In this document: in pieces, positions 38,701-48,786 of the stretch
Numbering within the stretch: the first letter of the stretch is position 1
Layout of the letters: each line of letters starts with the position of its first letter
Assembly: GCA_022827195.1 (NCBI GenBank)
Contig: JAJDTL010000019.1
Location: forward strand, 186,001 to 250,000
Source of the DNA: Caldilineaceae bacterium
Lineage (GTDB): Bacteria > Chloroflexota > Anaerolineae > Caldilineales > Caldilineaceae
Direction: 5' to 3'
Length of the DNA: 64,000 nt
Notes under the pieces: generated by a model
Databases searched by the model: none
What the model saw: only the letters and a program-made list of their open reading frames with translations
What the model was told of the DNA's origin: nothing
Made by a program: the position numbers and the translations under genes

Positions 38701-40856
38701 TCGTCCCGGGTCAGAAGCACAGCCTCCTCCAGCCAGGCAACTGCGGTTCGCACGCGCGTGTCGTCGGTGGTGGAATCGCGCTCGAAATCCCCTTCCTCAT
38801 CCTCTCTCAGAATTTCACCGGCAGTAGCTATAACGTCGTCTTCTCTGCGTTTCTTGCGGTCCAGATTCCACAGCGCCTTCAGGACGCCGTTGATCTCACG
38901 CCGCGTGAGCCGCGAACGGGCTGACATGCCGAACTGTCGCTCCACATCGTCCTGTGTGTAGAGCAAAACGCAGCGGGCTTTCTCCCGGTCGCGGCCGGCC
39001 CTGCCCGCCTCCTGTAGATAGTTCTCAAGGGAGCCGGGAATGTAAGCATGGATTACGAGCCGGACATCCTCCTTGTCAATGCCCATACCGAAAGCGTTGG
39101 TGGCGGCGATGACCCGCAGTTCGCCTCCGATAAAGCTCTCCTGAACGTTTTTCTTGGTTTCAGGCGGCCTGCCTGCATGGTAGTAGTCCGCCTTCATGCC
39201 TTTTTCCTGCAGAAACTCTGCCAGTTCTTCGGTCTGCCGCCTCGTCGTGCAATAGACGATTGCGCCATCCTTCTTATGTGTCGGCAGATCGGCCATCAGG
39301 ATCTCGTAGACGTGAGCATGTTTTTCCGCGTTGCTGGTCTTGACGACGATGAATTCCAGGTTCGTCCGCTGGGCGCCGCCGTCGAAGACTTTCAGTGTGA
39401 TGCCCAGCTCCTCCTGGAAGTAATCCACGATTTCGGCCTTCACGTCGGGTTTGGCGGTCGCGGTCAGGCATAACAGTTGCGGTACCGGTTCATCTCCCGC
39501 GTTTTCACGGATGAAGCGTCCCACATAGCGGTAATCGGGTCGGAAGTCGTGTCCCCACTTCGACAGACAGTGGGCCTCGTCCAACACCCAGGCGCCGATC
39601 TCCCGTTGATCCAGCACGCGGCGTATCGAGCCACTGCGAAGCTGTTCCGGCGCAATAAGCAGGATGCTGGCATCCCCCATCCGCACCCGCTCCAACGCAT
39701 CCGCGCGTTCAGGCATCGACAAAAGACCGTTGACAGTGACGCAGGAGCCGATGCCTTTCTTCTCCAACCCGGCTACCTGGTCGGCCATGAGGGCCACCAG
39801 AGGAGAGATCACCACCGTCAACGCGCCGGTCTTGTCGTAGCGCGACAGGGCCGGAAGCTGATAGCAGACCGATTTGCCGGTACCCGTTGGCAGGATTGCC
39901 AGGAGATGCTCTCCCGCCATCGCCGCCTCGACGACGGACTGCTGCATAGGACACCCCTCCTCGTCCTCCGGCTCCGGTCGGAATTCGTCAAATCCGAACC
40001 AGCGAGTGAGTTCCTTTCGGGCGTTGTGGCGTTCCCGGCACCAGTCGCAGTTGGGATAACCACAGGCGGTGTCGCGCAGTTTGCGCACCAGCCGCCCCGC
40101 CTCGGGAAACTGATGCCGTACCCAGGGGGGCATCACCGAATTGCCCCCAGACACCGACAGCCACGCCAACGCATAGGCCATTGGCCAGCCGCGTTGGGCT
40201 GTATTGGCAATAATCTCATGGGCGTGAGTCCGACAGGCCGTACCATCCAGGTATCCATATATCGCAGCATGCGCTTCGTCGTCCGACGGCCTGCTCGCCT
40301 GCCGCAGAAAAGCGAAAACCCGGTCGAACCCGGCGCCATCCTCGACCGTGGTCAGCCAGTGCCAGGCTGTCAACAGGTCGGGCGGCGCATCTTTCAGCGC
40401 CTTCCGCTGGTTGTCGAACACCTCCAGCGCAAGTCTGGCATCCAATTCCGGGTCGTTGATACGACCGCGTATGAGTTGTCCATCCTGATAATGCTTGACC
40501 AGGTGGTGATAGGGGTTGCGGGGAAAGGCCAGCGGATTGAGCCAGAGTGTATCCACCGCCGGCAGCCGCAAGAGCCGCAAACGGGGATTCGCGGCTTGTA
40601 GATGGGGGATATCAAAATCGATCAGATTGTGGCCCAGCAGAAAGTCCGCGTCACCGGCAAGTTCGTCCAGTTCGGCCAATGCCGAAATCAAGCCGCCGGC
40701 GCCGTTATCGGGATAGACCAGGGCCCGACCGGTGTCCAGACGCACCGCAGCGAACTTGAAGATGCGGTCGTTCCGGCCGACTTCAAGATCCAGCGAGAGA
40801 CAACGAAACGAGAGACGGTTGAATTGGTCAAGCGGGCCTGTGATGCTGTTTGTCAT
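35724..40856 (-). CDS. triple fusion: DEDD exonuclease, RecQ helicase, UvrD-like helicase
   Basis: The 1,710-residue protein joins three DNA enzymes. Residues 15-160 are a DnaQ-like 3'-5' exonuclease (D23/E25 in SLDLEVG, then LLGHNLIDFDIPHL, and ELDARLAL). A Cys cluster (CGYPNCDWCRERH, about 265-277) follows. Residues 300-640 form a RecQ SF2 helicase with Walker A ILPTGTGKSVCYQL and DEAH at 426-429. A winged-helix-like middle runs to about 1,080. Residues 1,095-1,620 form an SF1 UvrD-type helicase (VLAGPGSGKTRVLVHR, ILVDEYQDIGPDEY, GDDDQNIYAFSGAS, TAHRAKGLEFDHVV, YYVAMSRARLTLTL). ATG 40856 is used; a TTG at 40907 is also open. All core motifs look intact. Confidence 0.9.
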   Translation of the reverse strand: MTNSITGPLDQFNRLSFRCLSLDLEVGRNDRIFKFAAVRLDTGRALVYPDNGAGGLISALAELDELAGDADFLLGHNLIDFDIPHLQAANPRLRLLRLPAVDTLWLNPLAFPRNPYHHLVKHYQDGQLIRGRINDPELDARLALEVFDNQRKALKDAPPDLLTAWHWLTTVEDGAGFDRVFAFLRQASRPSDDEAHAAIYGYLDGTACRTHAHEIIANTAQRGWPMAYALAWLSVSGGNSVMPPWVRHQFPEAGRLVRKLRDTACGYPNCDWCRERHNARKELTRWFGFDEFRPEPEDEEGCPMQQSVVEAAMAGEHLLAILPTGTGKSVCYQLPALSRYDKTGALTVVISPLVALMADQVAGLEKKGIGSCVTVNGLLSMPERADALERVRMGDASILLIAPEQLRSGSIRRVLDQREIGAWVLDEAHCLSKWGHDFRPDYRYVGRFIRENAGDEPVPQLLCLTATAKPDVKAEIVDYFQEELGITLKVFDGGAQRTNLEFIVVKTSNAEKHAHVYEILMADLPTHKKDGAIVYCTTRRQTEELAEFLQEKGMKADYYHAGRPPETKKNVQESFIGGELRVIAATNAFGMGIDKEDVRLVIHAYIPGSLENYLQEAGRAGRDREKARCVLLYTQDDVERQFGMSARSRLTRREINGVLKALWNLDRKKRREDDVIATAGEILREDEEGDFERDSTTDDTRVRTAVAWLEEAVLLTRDENSVKVFPSSLRVNSKEEARAKLERASIGHAYRRQLITIAETLIESDADEGITTDDLMAVTGLSPERVRKALDDLEKWGVASNDTVLTAFVHTGVKNSSQRRFQEAAGLEQTLIAIMQEMAPDMSKGDTHPLHLRLATQKLKDDGHAYALPERVRRIVRSIAADGRGEGGRGGSLGIRGQDRDTLHVTLQREWSDLEKTAALRRDAAKRLLDHLLASLPRGSRGTDLLAETTLGNLLSSLKSDIIIQGRVTHHEKLRDRALLWLHEQEVIRLNKGLAVFRPAMTIRLSKERRRFADADFQPLRFYYDEQVLQIHVMMEYAQQGLESFSDAVRLSLDYFSLPKEEFLQRWLPERDREISRQTTPESWDTVVRSLRNRNQRDIVVDDREKTNVLVLAGPGSGKTRVLVHRIAYLVRVRRENPRSILALAYNRHAAVEIRRRLADLIGDDARGVIVLTCHALAMLLTGASFSGRANRLDEEEFKTILRQATSLLRGEGLPPDEADEMRTRLLAGFRWILVDEYQDIGPDEYGLISALSGRTLAEEDDRLSLFAVGDDDQNIYAFSGASVKFIRRFEEDYSARSFFLTDNFRSTGHIIEAANRVIKPARQRMKREQPIQIDQARRKDPPGGVWTEVDPVAQGRVQILPVGDTPITQAQAVIAELKRLSDLSPAWDWSVCAVVARAWRYLDPVRSLCELEGIPVQMANEESSTVWHLRETQALVKWLRERDSRLVNSEDLKGRADRLSPTPWTELLQEAIAAYELETGGAETAADRFIEWLAEWGRDLRRRQRGLLLLTAHRAKGLEFDHVVVLDGRWDRVGRGEDADAPRRLYYVAMSRARLTLTLAGSPGGHPFQEALRNSPSVLRRRPPVTLPAAPPELSRQYRQLSLRDVFLSYAGYRHSNHPLHSAIAALSPGDPLQVQAGASRWELLDRNGTVVGQLAGSFEPPAGTRCASASILAIATWNREYSEPQYQSGLKCDTWEVVVPELVFEPSS

Positions 40857-41023
40857 TGTCCCGTAGGGCAGCAAGGATTCGCCGCAGGGGGATGATAGCG
40901 TCGGCAACTCTAATGTGAACCTTTTGAGGGGTCAAGTAAGTCGCAGGGTTGCGCCTTTGCAAAGTTGGCGTCTCGCCCGTATTTGAGATTTCCGAATACC
41001 CCTACTCCTATCAGGAAAATCCA

Positions 41024-41968
41024 TTAGCTCTCTCGCCACGCCGCCGCCGCACCCTCCACCCGCGCCGCATCCCAGCCGCCGTTCGCCACCACCAGCCGGT
41101 AGCGCAACGGCAGCGTTTCGCCGGCCTCGAACGCGTAGACCTCATCGAACATGAAGGCAAAACTGGCGCACGCATACGGCGTCTGGCGGATGAACCACTT
41201 GTTGGGATAGCGCAGATTGGCCGGATGATCGAGAAAAGCGAGCGTTGATGTATTGCCGCTGCCGTCGTGGCGGCCCGTGTACGCCAGCCACACCGCGGCC
41301 TGGCCCATCGCCTCCGCGCCTTCGTGCCCCGCCGCGGTGATTACTTCACCGTTGTCGAACGAGCGCGGCCCGCGCCAGAACAGCCCGCCGTAGCCTGCCA
41401 GCGGACGGCCCTCCGTCGTCGGCGAGCCGATGTGCAGCGTCTCGCCCCTGACGTTGCGCAGGCTCGTCGTGAAGTCGAGCGCCCAATAGCCCGCGTCCGC
41501 GTCGAGTTCGGTTACCGAGATTTCCCGCGTCTCGTCGAGCCAGTGCTCGCCCGCCTGCGTGATCCACGACAGCTTTTCCCTCGCCGCGAACCGCTCGTCC
41601 GCCACCTCGATCGAATCCCAGCCGTCATGGCGCTGGCTGCCGTTGTTGGGCAGCTGCACGTAACCCTGCCCGTGACGGTAGCTGGCCCCGCCCCAGAAGT
41701 TCTGGCCGTCCAGGTGCGCGATCGTCATCTGGATGCCCTTGTGCCACACGTGGTCATGCGGGCGGTAGTTCGTGACCAGGTCCCCTGCCAGCGTGTTGAC
41801 CGGGTGGAAAAACGGCTTGGGCGACTCGGCCTGCGGCATATCCGGCTCGTAGATGTAGCGGAACAACGTAACCGCGTCCCACTTCAGTTCCAGCGAAGCA
41901 AACCCCGGTGTACGGTGACCCGAGCGCGCCGCCTCTTCGTTGCGCGTATGGATAAGCGATAAACTCAT
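41024..41968 (-). CDS. DUF6807 (PmoA-like) family protein
   Basis: The 314-residue protein matches the DUF6807/PF14100 family, whose Pfam nickname is PmoA although it is not methane monooxygenase. Hallmarks are FFHPVNTLAGDLVTNYRPHD, HDHVWHKGIQM, FWGGASYRHGQGYV and GYGGLFWRGPRSF. Members are beta-rich, often beside dehydrogenases of the Gfo/Idh type, and are thought to act in carbohydrate metabolism. No signal peptide is present. ATG 41968 is the start. It has no obvious operon partner here. Confidence 0.8.
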   Translation of the reverse strand: MSLSLIHTRNEEAARSGHRTPGFASLELKWDAVTLFRYIYEPDMPQAESPKPFFHPVNTLAGDLVTNYRPHDHVWHKGIQMTIAHLDGQNFWGGASYRHGQGYVQLPNNGSQRHDGWDSIEVADERFAAREKLSWITQAGEHWLDETREISVTELDADAGYWALDFTTSLRNVRGETLHIGSPTTEGRPLAGYGGLFWRGPRSFDNGEVITAAGHEGAEAMGQAAVWLAYTGRHDGSGNTSTLAFLDHPANLRYPNKWFIRQTPYACASFAFMFDEVYAFEAGETLPLRYRLVVANGGWDAARVEGAAAAWRES

Positions 41969-42041
41969 ACGATTCCGTTCTCTGGTGTGTGAGGTCGGTC
42001 AAACCGTGTGGATTTCAACCGCAAGAGGACCGCGGCTTCGG

Positions 42042-42068
42042 CAGAAACTAAAAACTGAAAACCAGAAA

Positions 42069-42077
<9 letters not shown>
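42042..42077. repeat. 15-base direct repeat at the gatB 3' end
   Basis: CAGAAACTAAAAACT occurs at 42042-42056 and again at 42063-42077, the second copy overlapping the gatB stop. It is A-rich against a G+C-rich background and looks like one of several short word repeats found in gaps of this window. Confidence 0.7.
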
Positions 42078-43544
<1,467 letters not shown>

Positions 43545-43716
43545 TTGCCCGCATCCTCCCTTGCAGCGGTCTGCAGACCATGCCGCGTCTCTTCTGCCCA
43601 ATCATACCCCGCCCAGCGCCAATTCCGAAACAAAAGAGCACCCCACCCCTCTTCCGGTCGGGACCGCCGCGCGCCTTTGACAGATCGCTTCCCACCGCCT
43701 GATAATACTTTGTCAT

Positions 43717-46626
43717 GTGCGTCCGAGATCCTCTCTCCGATCCAACCATTCGACGATTTGCGAAGATGGGTGGGTGGGGCAAACCGTCGAATTCAGGGTA
43801 AACCCATTGAACAGCGCGTCGATCCCATTCCGTTCCCGGCCAAGGGGACGATTCCGTCTGGCGACCTTCCTCTCGCTCCTGCTCCTGCTCGCCCTGCTTC
43901 TGACCGCATGCCGCGACAGGCGCGCTACCCCCGTTGCCGTTGCCACCGACGCCGCCCAACCCGCGCCGGTCGCCGCGACAAGCGCAGCCGCGACCCTCCC
44001 GGCGCCAACCGCACGCGCCGCGGCGCCGACCTCCGAACAGCCGTCATCGCCGGCGTCATCGCCAACATCACCGCCAGCTAGCCCCACCCCCCGCCCGCCC
44101 GCGACCGCAGAGCCGCCCGCGCCGGCATCCCCGCTCGAACAGGCCGCCTACCTTCACAGCATCGGCGAATACGGCCAGGAGCAGCGCCTGCTCAACACGC
44201 TACTGGCCGATCCCCAGACATCGTTTGGCCGGCAGCAGGAGACGCCCGCCGCCTCCCTTGAGCAGCAGCGCAGCGCTATCCTCTACCGGCTCGCCCTCTC
44301 CTATCTGGCCAGTGAACAGCCCGCCCGGGCCCTGAACGCACTGGACCAGTTCCGGCTTCTGGGCGAATTCCTGCCGGTGGACGACAGCAGCGCATCGCCT
44401 TCCGCCCACGAGATAGCGCTTTTCACGATCAACAGCGACTTCCTGCGCGCCGAAGCGCTGGCAGGTGTCGGTCGCAGCGCCGAAGCCGTCATCGCCTACC
44501 GCACGTTCCTGGAGGAGCGTCCGCAGGTCGCCGGCATTGTCGAGGAGATCATCGCCGATACCTGGCTCGCAGTCGGCGAGCGTTCGCAGGCCGCCAACGC
44601 ACTGCGCGAAGCCGCCAATTACGCTCCAACCGCTCGCGAAAAGGTCCGCCTTCTCGAACGGCTGGCCGGCGTTCTCGAGGGCATGGGCCGCTGGGACGAG
44701 GCTGCCGCCGTCTATGACCAGATCATCGCCGCGGCCGGCTCCGACCAGGGAGACACTGACCTGACCGCAGCAGAACTGGACCAGCCGGACCCCGACTTCG
44801 ACGATATTATTGGCTACAGGGAGTGGCCCATTTTCCTGGTCAGCTATCTCTACCGCGCCGGCATCGCCTATGCTGCCGCCGGCGATGAGGACGCCGCCAT
44901 CGCGCACTGGAGAATGGCGCTGGCCGAAGAGCCGGCCAGCGATGCCGCCTACCTCTCCCTCGTCCAACTCGTGAACAGAGACGCGCCGGTCGATCTCTTC
45001 CTGCGCGGCGAAATCGACCTGTTCGCCAAAGCCTACATTCCGGCCATCTTTGCTTTTGAACGTTTTCTTGCAGAGTCGCCGGACGACGCCCGCGCCGGGG
45101 AGGCCTGGCTGGGAATCGCCCGCGCCCAGATTGGGTTAGGGCAGTGGACCGCCGCCCGTCTCTCCCTCGACCAGGTGCTGGAGAACTACCCGGACTGCGC
45201 CTGCCTCGGCAGCGCCTGGCTGGCGCGCGCCCAGCTCGCGACGGCCGAGGGCGCGCCCGCAGCCGGACGCCGCATCTACCGCACCTTCGCCCGCGAACGC
45301 CCCGACGACCCGCTCGCCCCGCAGGCCCTCTGGCTGAGCGCGCTCTCAGCAATCGAAGCCGACGCCCACCTCGATGTCAGCGCCGCGCACCATGTGGACG
45401 TCCCCGTCGAGCCATTCGACGAGGCCGTCGCCGACCTGCTTCGCCTCACGGACGCCTTCCCAGACAGCCAGCAGGCCGCCGCTTCGCTCTCCGTCGCCGG
45501 CATCGGCGCATTCGCCCACGGGCGCTATGCGCAGGCCGCCAACAACTTCGCCCGTCTGCGCAGCCATTACCCCGACGCGCAGCCCTACGCCGCCGCCTAC
45601 TGGCTGGGCCGAGCCCGCCATGCCCTGGGTGAGGTCGACACAGCCCGCGCACTCTGGCAGGAGCTCGCTGCCAGCGCGCCCGAGACCTATTACGGTGTGC
45701 TGGCGGGACTGGAAGCTGGCGCCGCGCTGCCGGGCCGAGCCTTCGTTCCCCGCATGGGCGCGTATGCTGCAGGCGCGCCCGCGCTGCCCGGCGACGACGG
45801 CAGCCGCGCCTTTGCCGAAGACTGGCTCCGTACCCTTGACGACACTCCGCAAGACCTGCCCGCCGATGCGCCGGACGCCGTCGAAGGCGACGCACAGTGG
45901 GACCTGCCGCAAGCCGTCGCCGACGACCACGACTTTGCCGGCGGCGAGCTGCTCATACAGACGGGCCGCCGCGCCGAAGGCTTGAGGCTGCTCGAACAGG
46001 CCTACTGGCGTTACCGCGACGACCCGACCGCGCTCTATCCCCTAATGCTGCGGTTCGACGCCCTCGGCGCCAATCGCCTCTCGATCAGCGCCGCCTATCA
46101 TCTGATTAAACTCAGCCCCACCGGGAAGGTAGCCGGCGCGCCCATCTTTCTCCAGCGCATCGCCTATCCCAGGCACTACGCTTCCCTGGTAGAGAGCGAG
46201 GCCGCTGCCGTCGAAATCGATCCTCTCCTCCTCTACAGCCTCATCTTTCAGGAGAGCCTTTTCGAGCCGCCCGCCCGCTCCTTTGCCGGCGCGCAGGGCC
46301 TCACCCAGATCATCCCCAGCACTGGCGCGGAGATCGCACAGCGCCTCAACTACCCCAACTATTCGGTCGACCGCCTCAGCCTTCCCTCCGTCAATATCCG
46401 TTTCGGCGCATACTACCTGCGCTGGGTGCGCGACTTCGCCCACAACAACGACGTCGCCGCCCTCGTCGGCTACAACGCCGGACCCGGCAACGCCAACGTC
46501 TGGTTCGGCCGCACCGCGCCCGACGAAGCTCTCTTCATCGAGCTGCTCCCCTACGACGAGACGCGTCTCTACCTCCAGCGCATCCTCACCCACTATTACC
46601 ACTACGCCCGCATTTACACGCGCTGA
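43717..46626 (+). CDS. lytic transglycosylase lipoprotein with TPR-type solenoid (Slt-like)
   Basis: The product, up to 969 residues, has a lipoprotein signal ending in LALLLTAC near residue 66. A Pro/Ala/Thr-rich linker and a long helical TPR-like region (about 130-800) follow. The C-terminal SLT domain has the catalytic Glu in LIFQESLFEPPA, then AQGLTQIIPSTGAEIA and LVGYNAGPGNANVWFG. It cleaves glycan strands of peptidoglycan. GTG 43717 is the furthest start; the signal peptide would allow a later GTG or TTG around 43770-43810. Architecture resembles Slt70 with an added lipid anchor. Confidence 0.88.
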   Translation: MRPRSSLRSNHSTICEDGWVGQTVEFRVNPLNSASIPFRSRPRGRFRLATFLSLLLLLALLLTACRDRRATPVAVATDAAQPAPVAATSAAATLPAPTARAAAPTSEQPSSPASSPTSPPASPTPRPPATAEPPAPASPLEQAAYLHSIGEYGQEQRLLNTLLADPQTSFGRQQETPAASLEQQRSAILYRLALSYLASEQPARALNALDQFRLLGEFLPVDDSSASPSAHEIALFTINSDFLRAEALAGVGRSAEAVIAYRTFLEERPQVAGIVEEIIADTWLAVGERSQAANALREAANYAPTAREKVRLLERLAGVLEGMGRWDEAAAVYDQIIAAAGSDQGDTDLTAAELDQPDPDFDDIIGYREWPIFLVSYLYRAGIAYAAAGDEDAAIAHWRMALAEEPASDAAYLSLVQLVNRDAPVDLFLRGEIDLFAKAYIPAIFAFERFLAESPDDARAGEAWLGIARAQIGLGQWTAARLSLDQVLENYPDCACLGSAWLARAQLATAEGAPAAGRRIYRTFARERPDDPLAPQALWLSALSAIEADAHLDVSAAHHVDVPVEPFDEAVADLLRLTDAFPDSQQAAASLSVAGIGAFAHGRYAQAANNFARLRSHYPDAQPYAAAYWLGRARHALGEVDTARALWQELAASAPETYYGVLAGLEAGAALPGRAFVPRMGAYAAGAPALPGDDGSRAFAEDWLRTLDDTPQDLPADAPDAVEGDAQWDLPQAVADDHDFAGGELLIQTGRRAEGLRLLEQAYWRYRDDPTALYPLMLRFDALGANRLSISAAYHLIKLSPTGKVAGAPIFLQRIAYPRHYASLVESEAAAVEIDPLLLYSLIFQESLFEPPARSFAGAQGLTQIIPSTGAEIAQRLNYPNYSVDRLSLPSVNIRFGAYYLRWVRDFAHNNDVAALVGYNAGPGNANVWFGRTAPDEALFIELLPYDETRLYLQRILTHYYHYARIYTR

Positions 46627-46630
46627 AACA

Positions 46631-46676
46631 GGCCAGGGCCCCGATCCGGCCCGCTGGCCGCGAATCAAGTTTTTTC
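46631..46676 (+). terminator. probable intrinsic terminator after the transglycosylase gene
   Basis: An imperfect G+C-rich hairpin (GGCCAG with CTGGCC as outer stem, 46631-46659, GGGCC/GGCCC inside) begins 4 bases after the stop codon. A run of six T follows ten bases later. The T-run is a little far, so efficiency is uncertain. Confidence 0.5.
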
Positions 46677-46684
46677 TACTGGAA

Positions 46685-47030
46685 TCAACGTCCCGCCAAA
46701 CCGGTGAACTGCGCACCTTGCACGAACTGGCGCTGGGCGAAGAAGAAAATGAGGATGACCGGCAAGATGGTGATCATCGAGGCCGCCATCACGAGGTGCC
46801 AGAAGTTGCCGAAGCGCCCCTCGAACCAGAGGAGGCCGAGGGGAAGGGTGTACATATGGCTTTCTGAGATGTAGATCAGCGGTTCCATGAAGGCGTTATA
46901 GTGCTGCAGGGAGGCAAAGATGGTGATGGTAGCGACGGCCGGGCCGCCGAGGGGAGCGATCACTTGCCAGAGGATGCGGAAGTTGGAGGCGCTGTCGATC
47001 TTGGCGGCCTCGTCCAATTGAAATCTCGCC
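46685..47030 (-). pseudogene. 3' fragment of a MalG-type ABC permease
   Basis: Only the last 115 or so codons of a sugar ABC permease remain. They begin at the EAA loop (FQLDEAAKIDSASNFRILWQ) and include three hydrophobic segments and the end FAQRQFVQGAQFTGLAGR. The first half, with its membrane spans, is missing, and the break lies about 4 bases from the hicB-like stop at 47034. It is not a copy of the complete MalG gene at the left edge, whose sequence differs. It is a decayed remnant joined to a toxin-antitoxin remnant. Confidence 0.8.
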
Positions 47031-47033
47031 TTT

Positions 47034-47252
47034 TCACAGTTGTACGATGACAGGCTCTCGAATCATATCTTTCATCTCGGCAATCGATTCTTCCGCGAGG
47101 ACGCGATTTGCTTCCAGCGTCATTTCGATGGCCTCCTACAGATTTTCTCCGGCCTCTTCCAGAGTATTCCCTTGCGTATTCGCTCCGGGCAACTCTTCGA
47201 CGAACCCGATGTAACCCTCAGGAACGTCCTTGAAGACGGCAGTAAACTTCAA
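47034..47252 (-). pseudogene. HicB-family antitoxin with in-frame TAG
   Basis: The 73-codon frame encodes a HicB-like partial RNase-H fold: FTAVFKDVPEGYIGFVEELP and GANTQGNTLEEAGENL. Then TAG at 47136-47138, and on in phase with EAIEMTLEANRVLAEESIAE. The stop replaces a residue normally Arg, Lys or Gln. I place the start at TTG 47252 because AGGAGG lies 7 bases upstream. No hicA toxin gene is beside it; its downstream neighbour is a permease fragment. It looks like a dead remnant. Confidence 0.75.
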
Positions 47253-47307
47253 ACCGGACACCTCCTGTCCCATCGCCTCAGCACACGCATCACCTAGTTG
47301 CGCGCAC

Positions 47308-48234
47308 TCAACTCCCCTCTTCCTTCGTCGGCCACTGGCAGCCGCCCTCGCGGTCCGGGCGGATGTGGGAGAATGATACGTCTTCAATGCCCTTCCAGGC
47401 GTAGGGATCGCGGCCCGCGATCATCACGATGTCGCGAAAATCGGCGCTGGCAACGCCGCGCGCGCCTGTGCCGTCAAACCGCCAGGGCAGCAGGGACTCC
47501 GCGCTCATGTAATGGTTGACGAGCGCACGGCGGTACCCGCTGGCCGCCAGGTTGGGCAGCGAGCGGTGCAGCAGGTAACCGTTGAAGAAGACGATGCTGC
47601 CGGCCGTCACCTCGATGGGAACGGCGTCGGCGTCGCTGTAAGGGAAGTCGAAGGCCTCCTCCACACAGTCGAAGCGCTCGTCGTCATGCTCCCTGTTAGG
47701 CCAGATGAGGCCGTTCGCGTGGGAGCCGGGAATGACCCACAGACAGCCGTTTTCGACCGTGGCGTCATCCAGCGCGATCCAGGCCGCATTCAGCGAGCGG
47801 TCGCGCGTGGGGATGAACGCCTCGTCTTGGTGCCAGGCCTGGCCCGGCTTGCCCGCCGGCTTGATGAACAGCATCGACTGCATGCACTTGACGTTCGGCC
47901 CGATGACGCGCGTGAACACATCCTTGATCGAAGGATGCGCCAGGCAGTCGAACATTACGTCCGAGATCTTGTGCGGGAAGTGGACGCAGAGCGTGCGCTG
48001 GATAACCTCGTCGTCGCTGTCATCGCGTCCCACCGGCGGCAGCCCCGCCACGTCGCCCATCTCCCCGCGGCAAATGCGTACCGTCTCGTCGTTCAGGGCC
48101 TGGACCTCCCCAGGCGAGAGCGCGTCAGGCAGCGCCAGATAGCCGTTCTCATGCAGGAAAGCCGCGTGTTCGGCGGTCACTTCGGGCCGCGTGTGCGTCT
48201 GTGCGGGCGGCTCCACGGTTGGTGTCACTGACAT
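47308..48234 (-). CDS. phytanoyl-CoA dioxygenase (PhyH) family protein
   Basis: The 308-residue protein is an Fe(II)/2-oxoglutarate dioxygenase. The iron ligands are in GQAWHQDEAFIP (His, Asp) and YLLHRSLPN (distal His), with Arg for 2-oxoglutarate in SGYRRALVNHY. The N-terminus (FLHENGYLALPDALSPGEVQ) is the usual PhyH start. ATG 48234 has GGGAGAG upstream; the frame to 48309 is longer but unsupported. Bacterial members hydroxylate diverse small molecules; the substrate is unknown. It stands alone. Confidence 0.88.
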   Translation of the reverse strand: MSVTPTVEPPAQTHTRPEVTAEHAAFLHENGYLALPDALSPGEVQALNDETVRICRGEMGDVAGLPPVGRDDSDDEVIQRTLCVHFPHKISDVMFDCLAHPSIKDVFTRVIGPNVKCMQSMLFIKPAGKPGQAWHQDEAFIPTRDRSLNAAWIALDDATVENGCLWVIPGSHANGLIWPNREHDDERFDCVEEAFDFPYSDADAVPIEVTAGSIVFFNGYLLHRSLPNLAASGYRRALVNHYMSAESLLPWRFDGTGARGVASADFRDIVMIAGRDPYAWKGIEDVSFSHIRPDREGGCQWPTKEEGS

Positions 48235-48786
48235 GGGACTCTCCCTTCGTCTGGAAGGCGGCTTCCGGCCTTCGGCAAAAATGCCTGGGTTGCCACCTTG
48301 AGTTGTCACGAAAGGCGGGAACCAAAGTGTCGAAAATTGTATTGTAGGGCCGAAAGCGTTGTCAAAATACAGGGCAGGTCTGCACGGTCGGAAACGCTGT
48401 CACGGTTATACTGGCCAGTGAAGCTTTTATCCGTCTGAAGATATCCCGTCGCGGCGCACAAGGCGGCTATCTCTCTGAATCGAGAGTTGGCGCGGCTGCG
48501 GCCTGCAGATGGCCTGTAGTGAAGATGCCGCGGGCATATGCGCTCTGTACGCTGCGCTACAGCAGGGGGCTCCGGTGTTGTGATATTCTGCGATCGACAT
48601 TGCAAGCAGGACCGGCGGTTCGAAGCGGGTCTGATTTTCTGACGGGACCGCGAGGGTTACTGTTTCGTGCGTCCAGGCGAGATGCCTGCGGTCCAAGTGC
48701 GAACCCTATGCAAGAACCTTGGCTCCGGAAGGGATCCACGAGTCAGGGGTCTGTAGCAAAGGGCAAGAACACAGAGGAGTTTTTCA
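48235..48786. other. 552-base gap between divergent phyH and gdhA genes
   Basis: No ORF with family support is seen. The gap should hold promoters for both neighbours. A TATACT-like box lies near 48408, but no good -35 is paired with it. A clear GAGGAG ribosome site (48774-48779) serves gdhA. No RNA structure was recognised. Confidence 0.4.

Noticed and set aside
41024-41968. Methane monooxygenase subunit PmoA
   Set aside because: The PmoA name is a Pfam label for this soluble beta-rich family; there are no membrane spans or metal motifs of methane monooxygenase.
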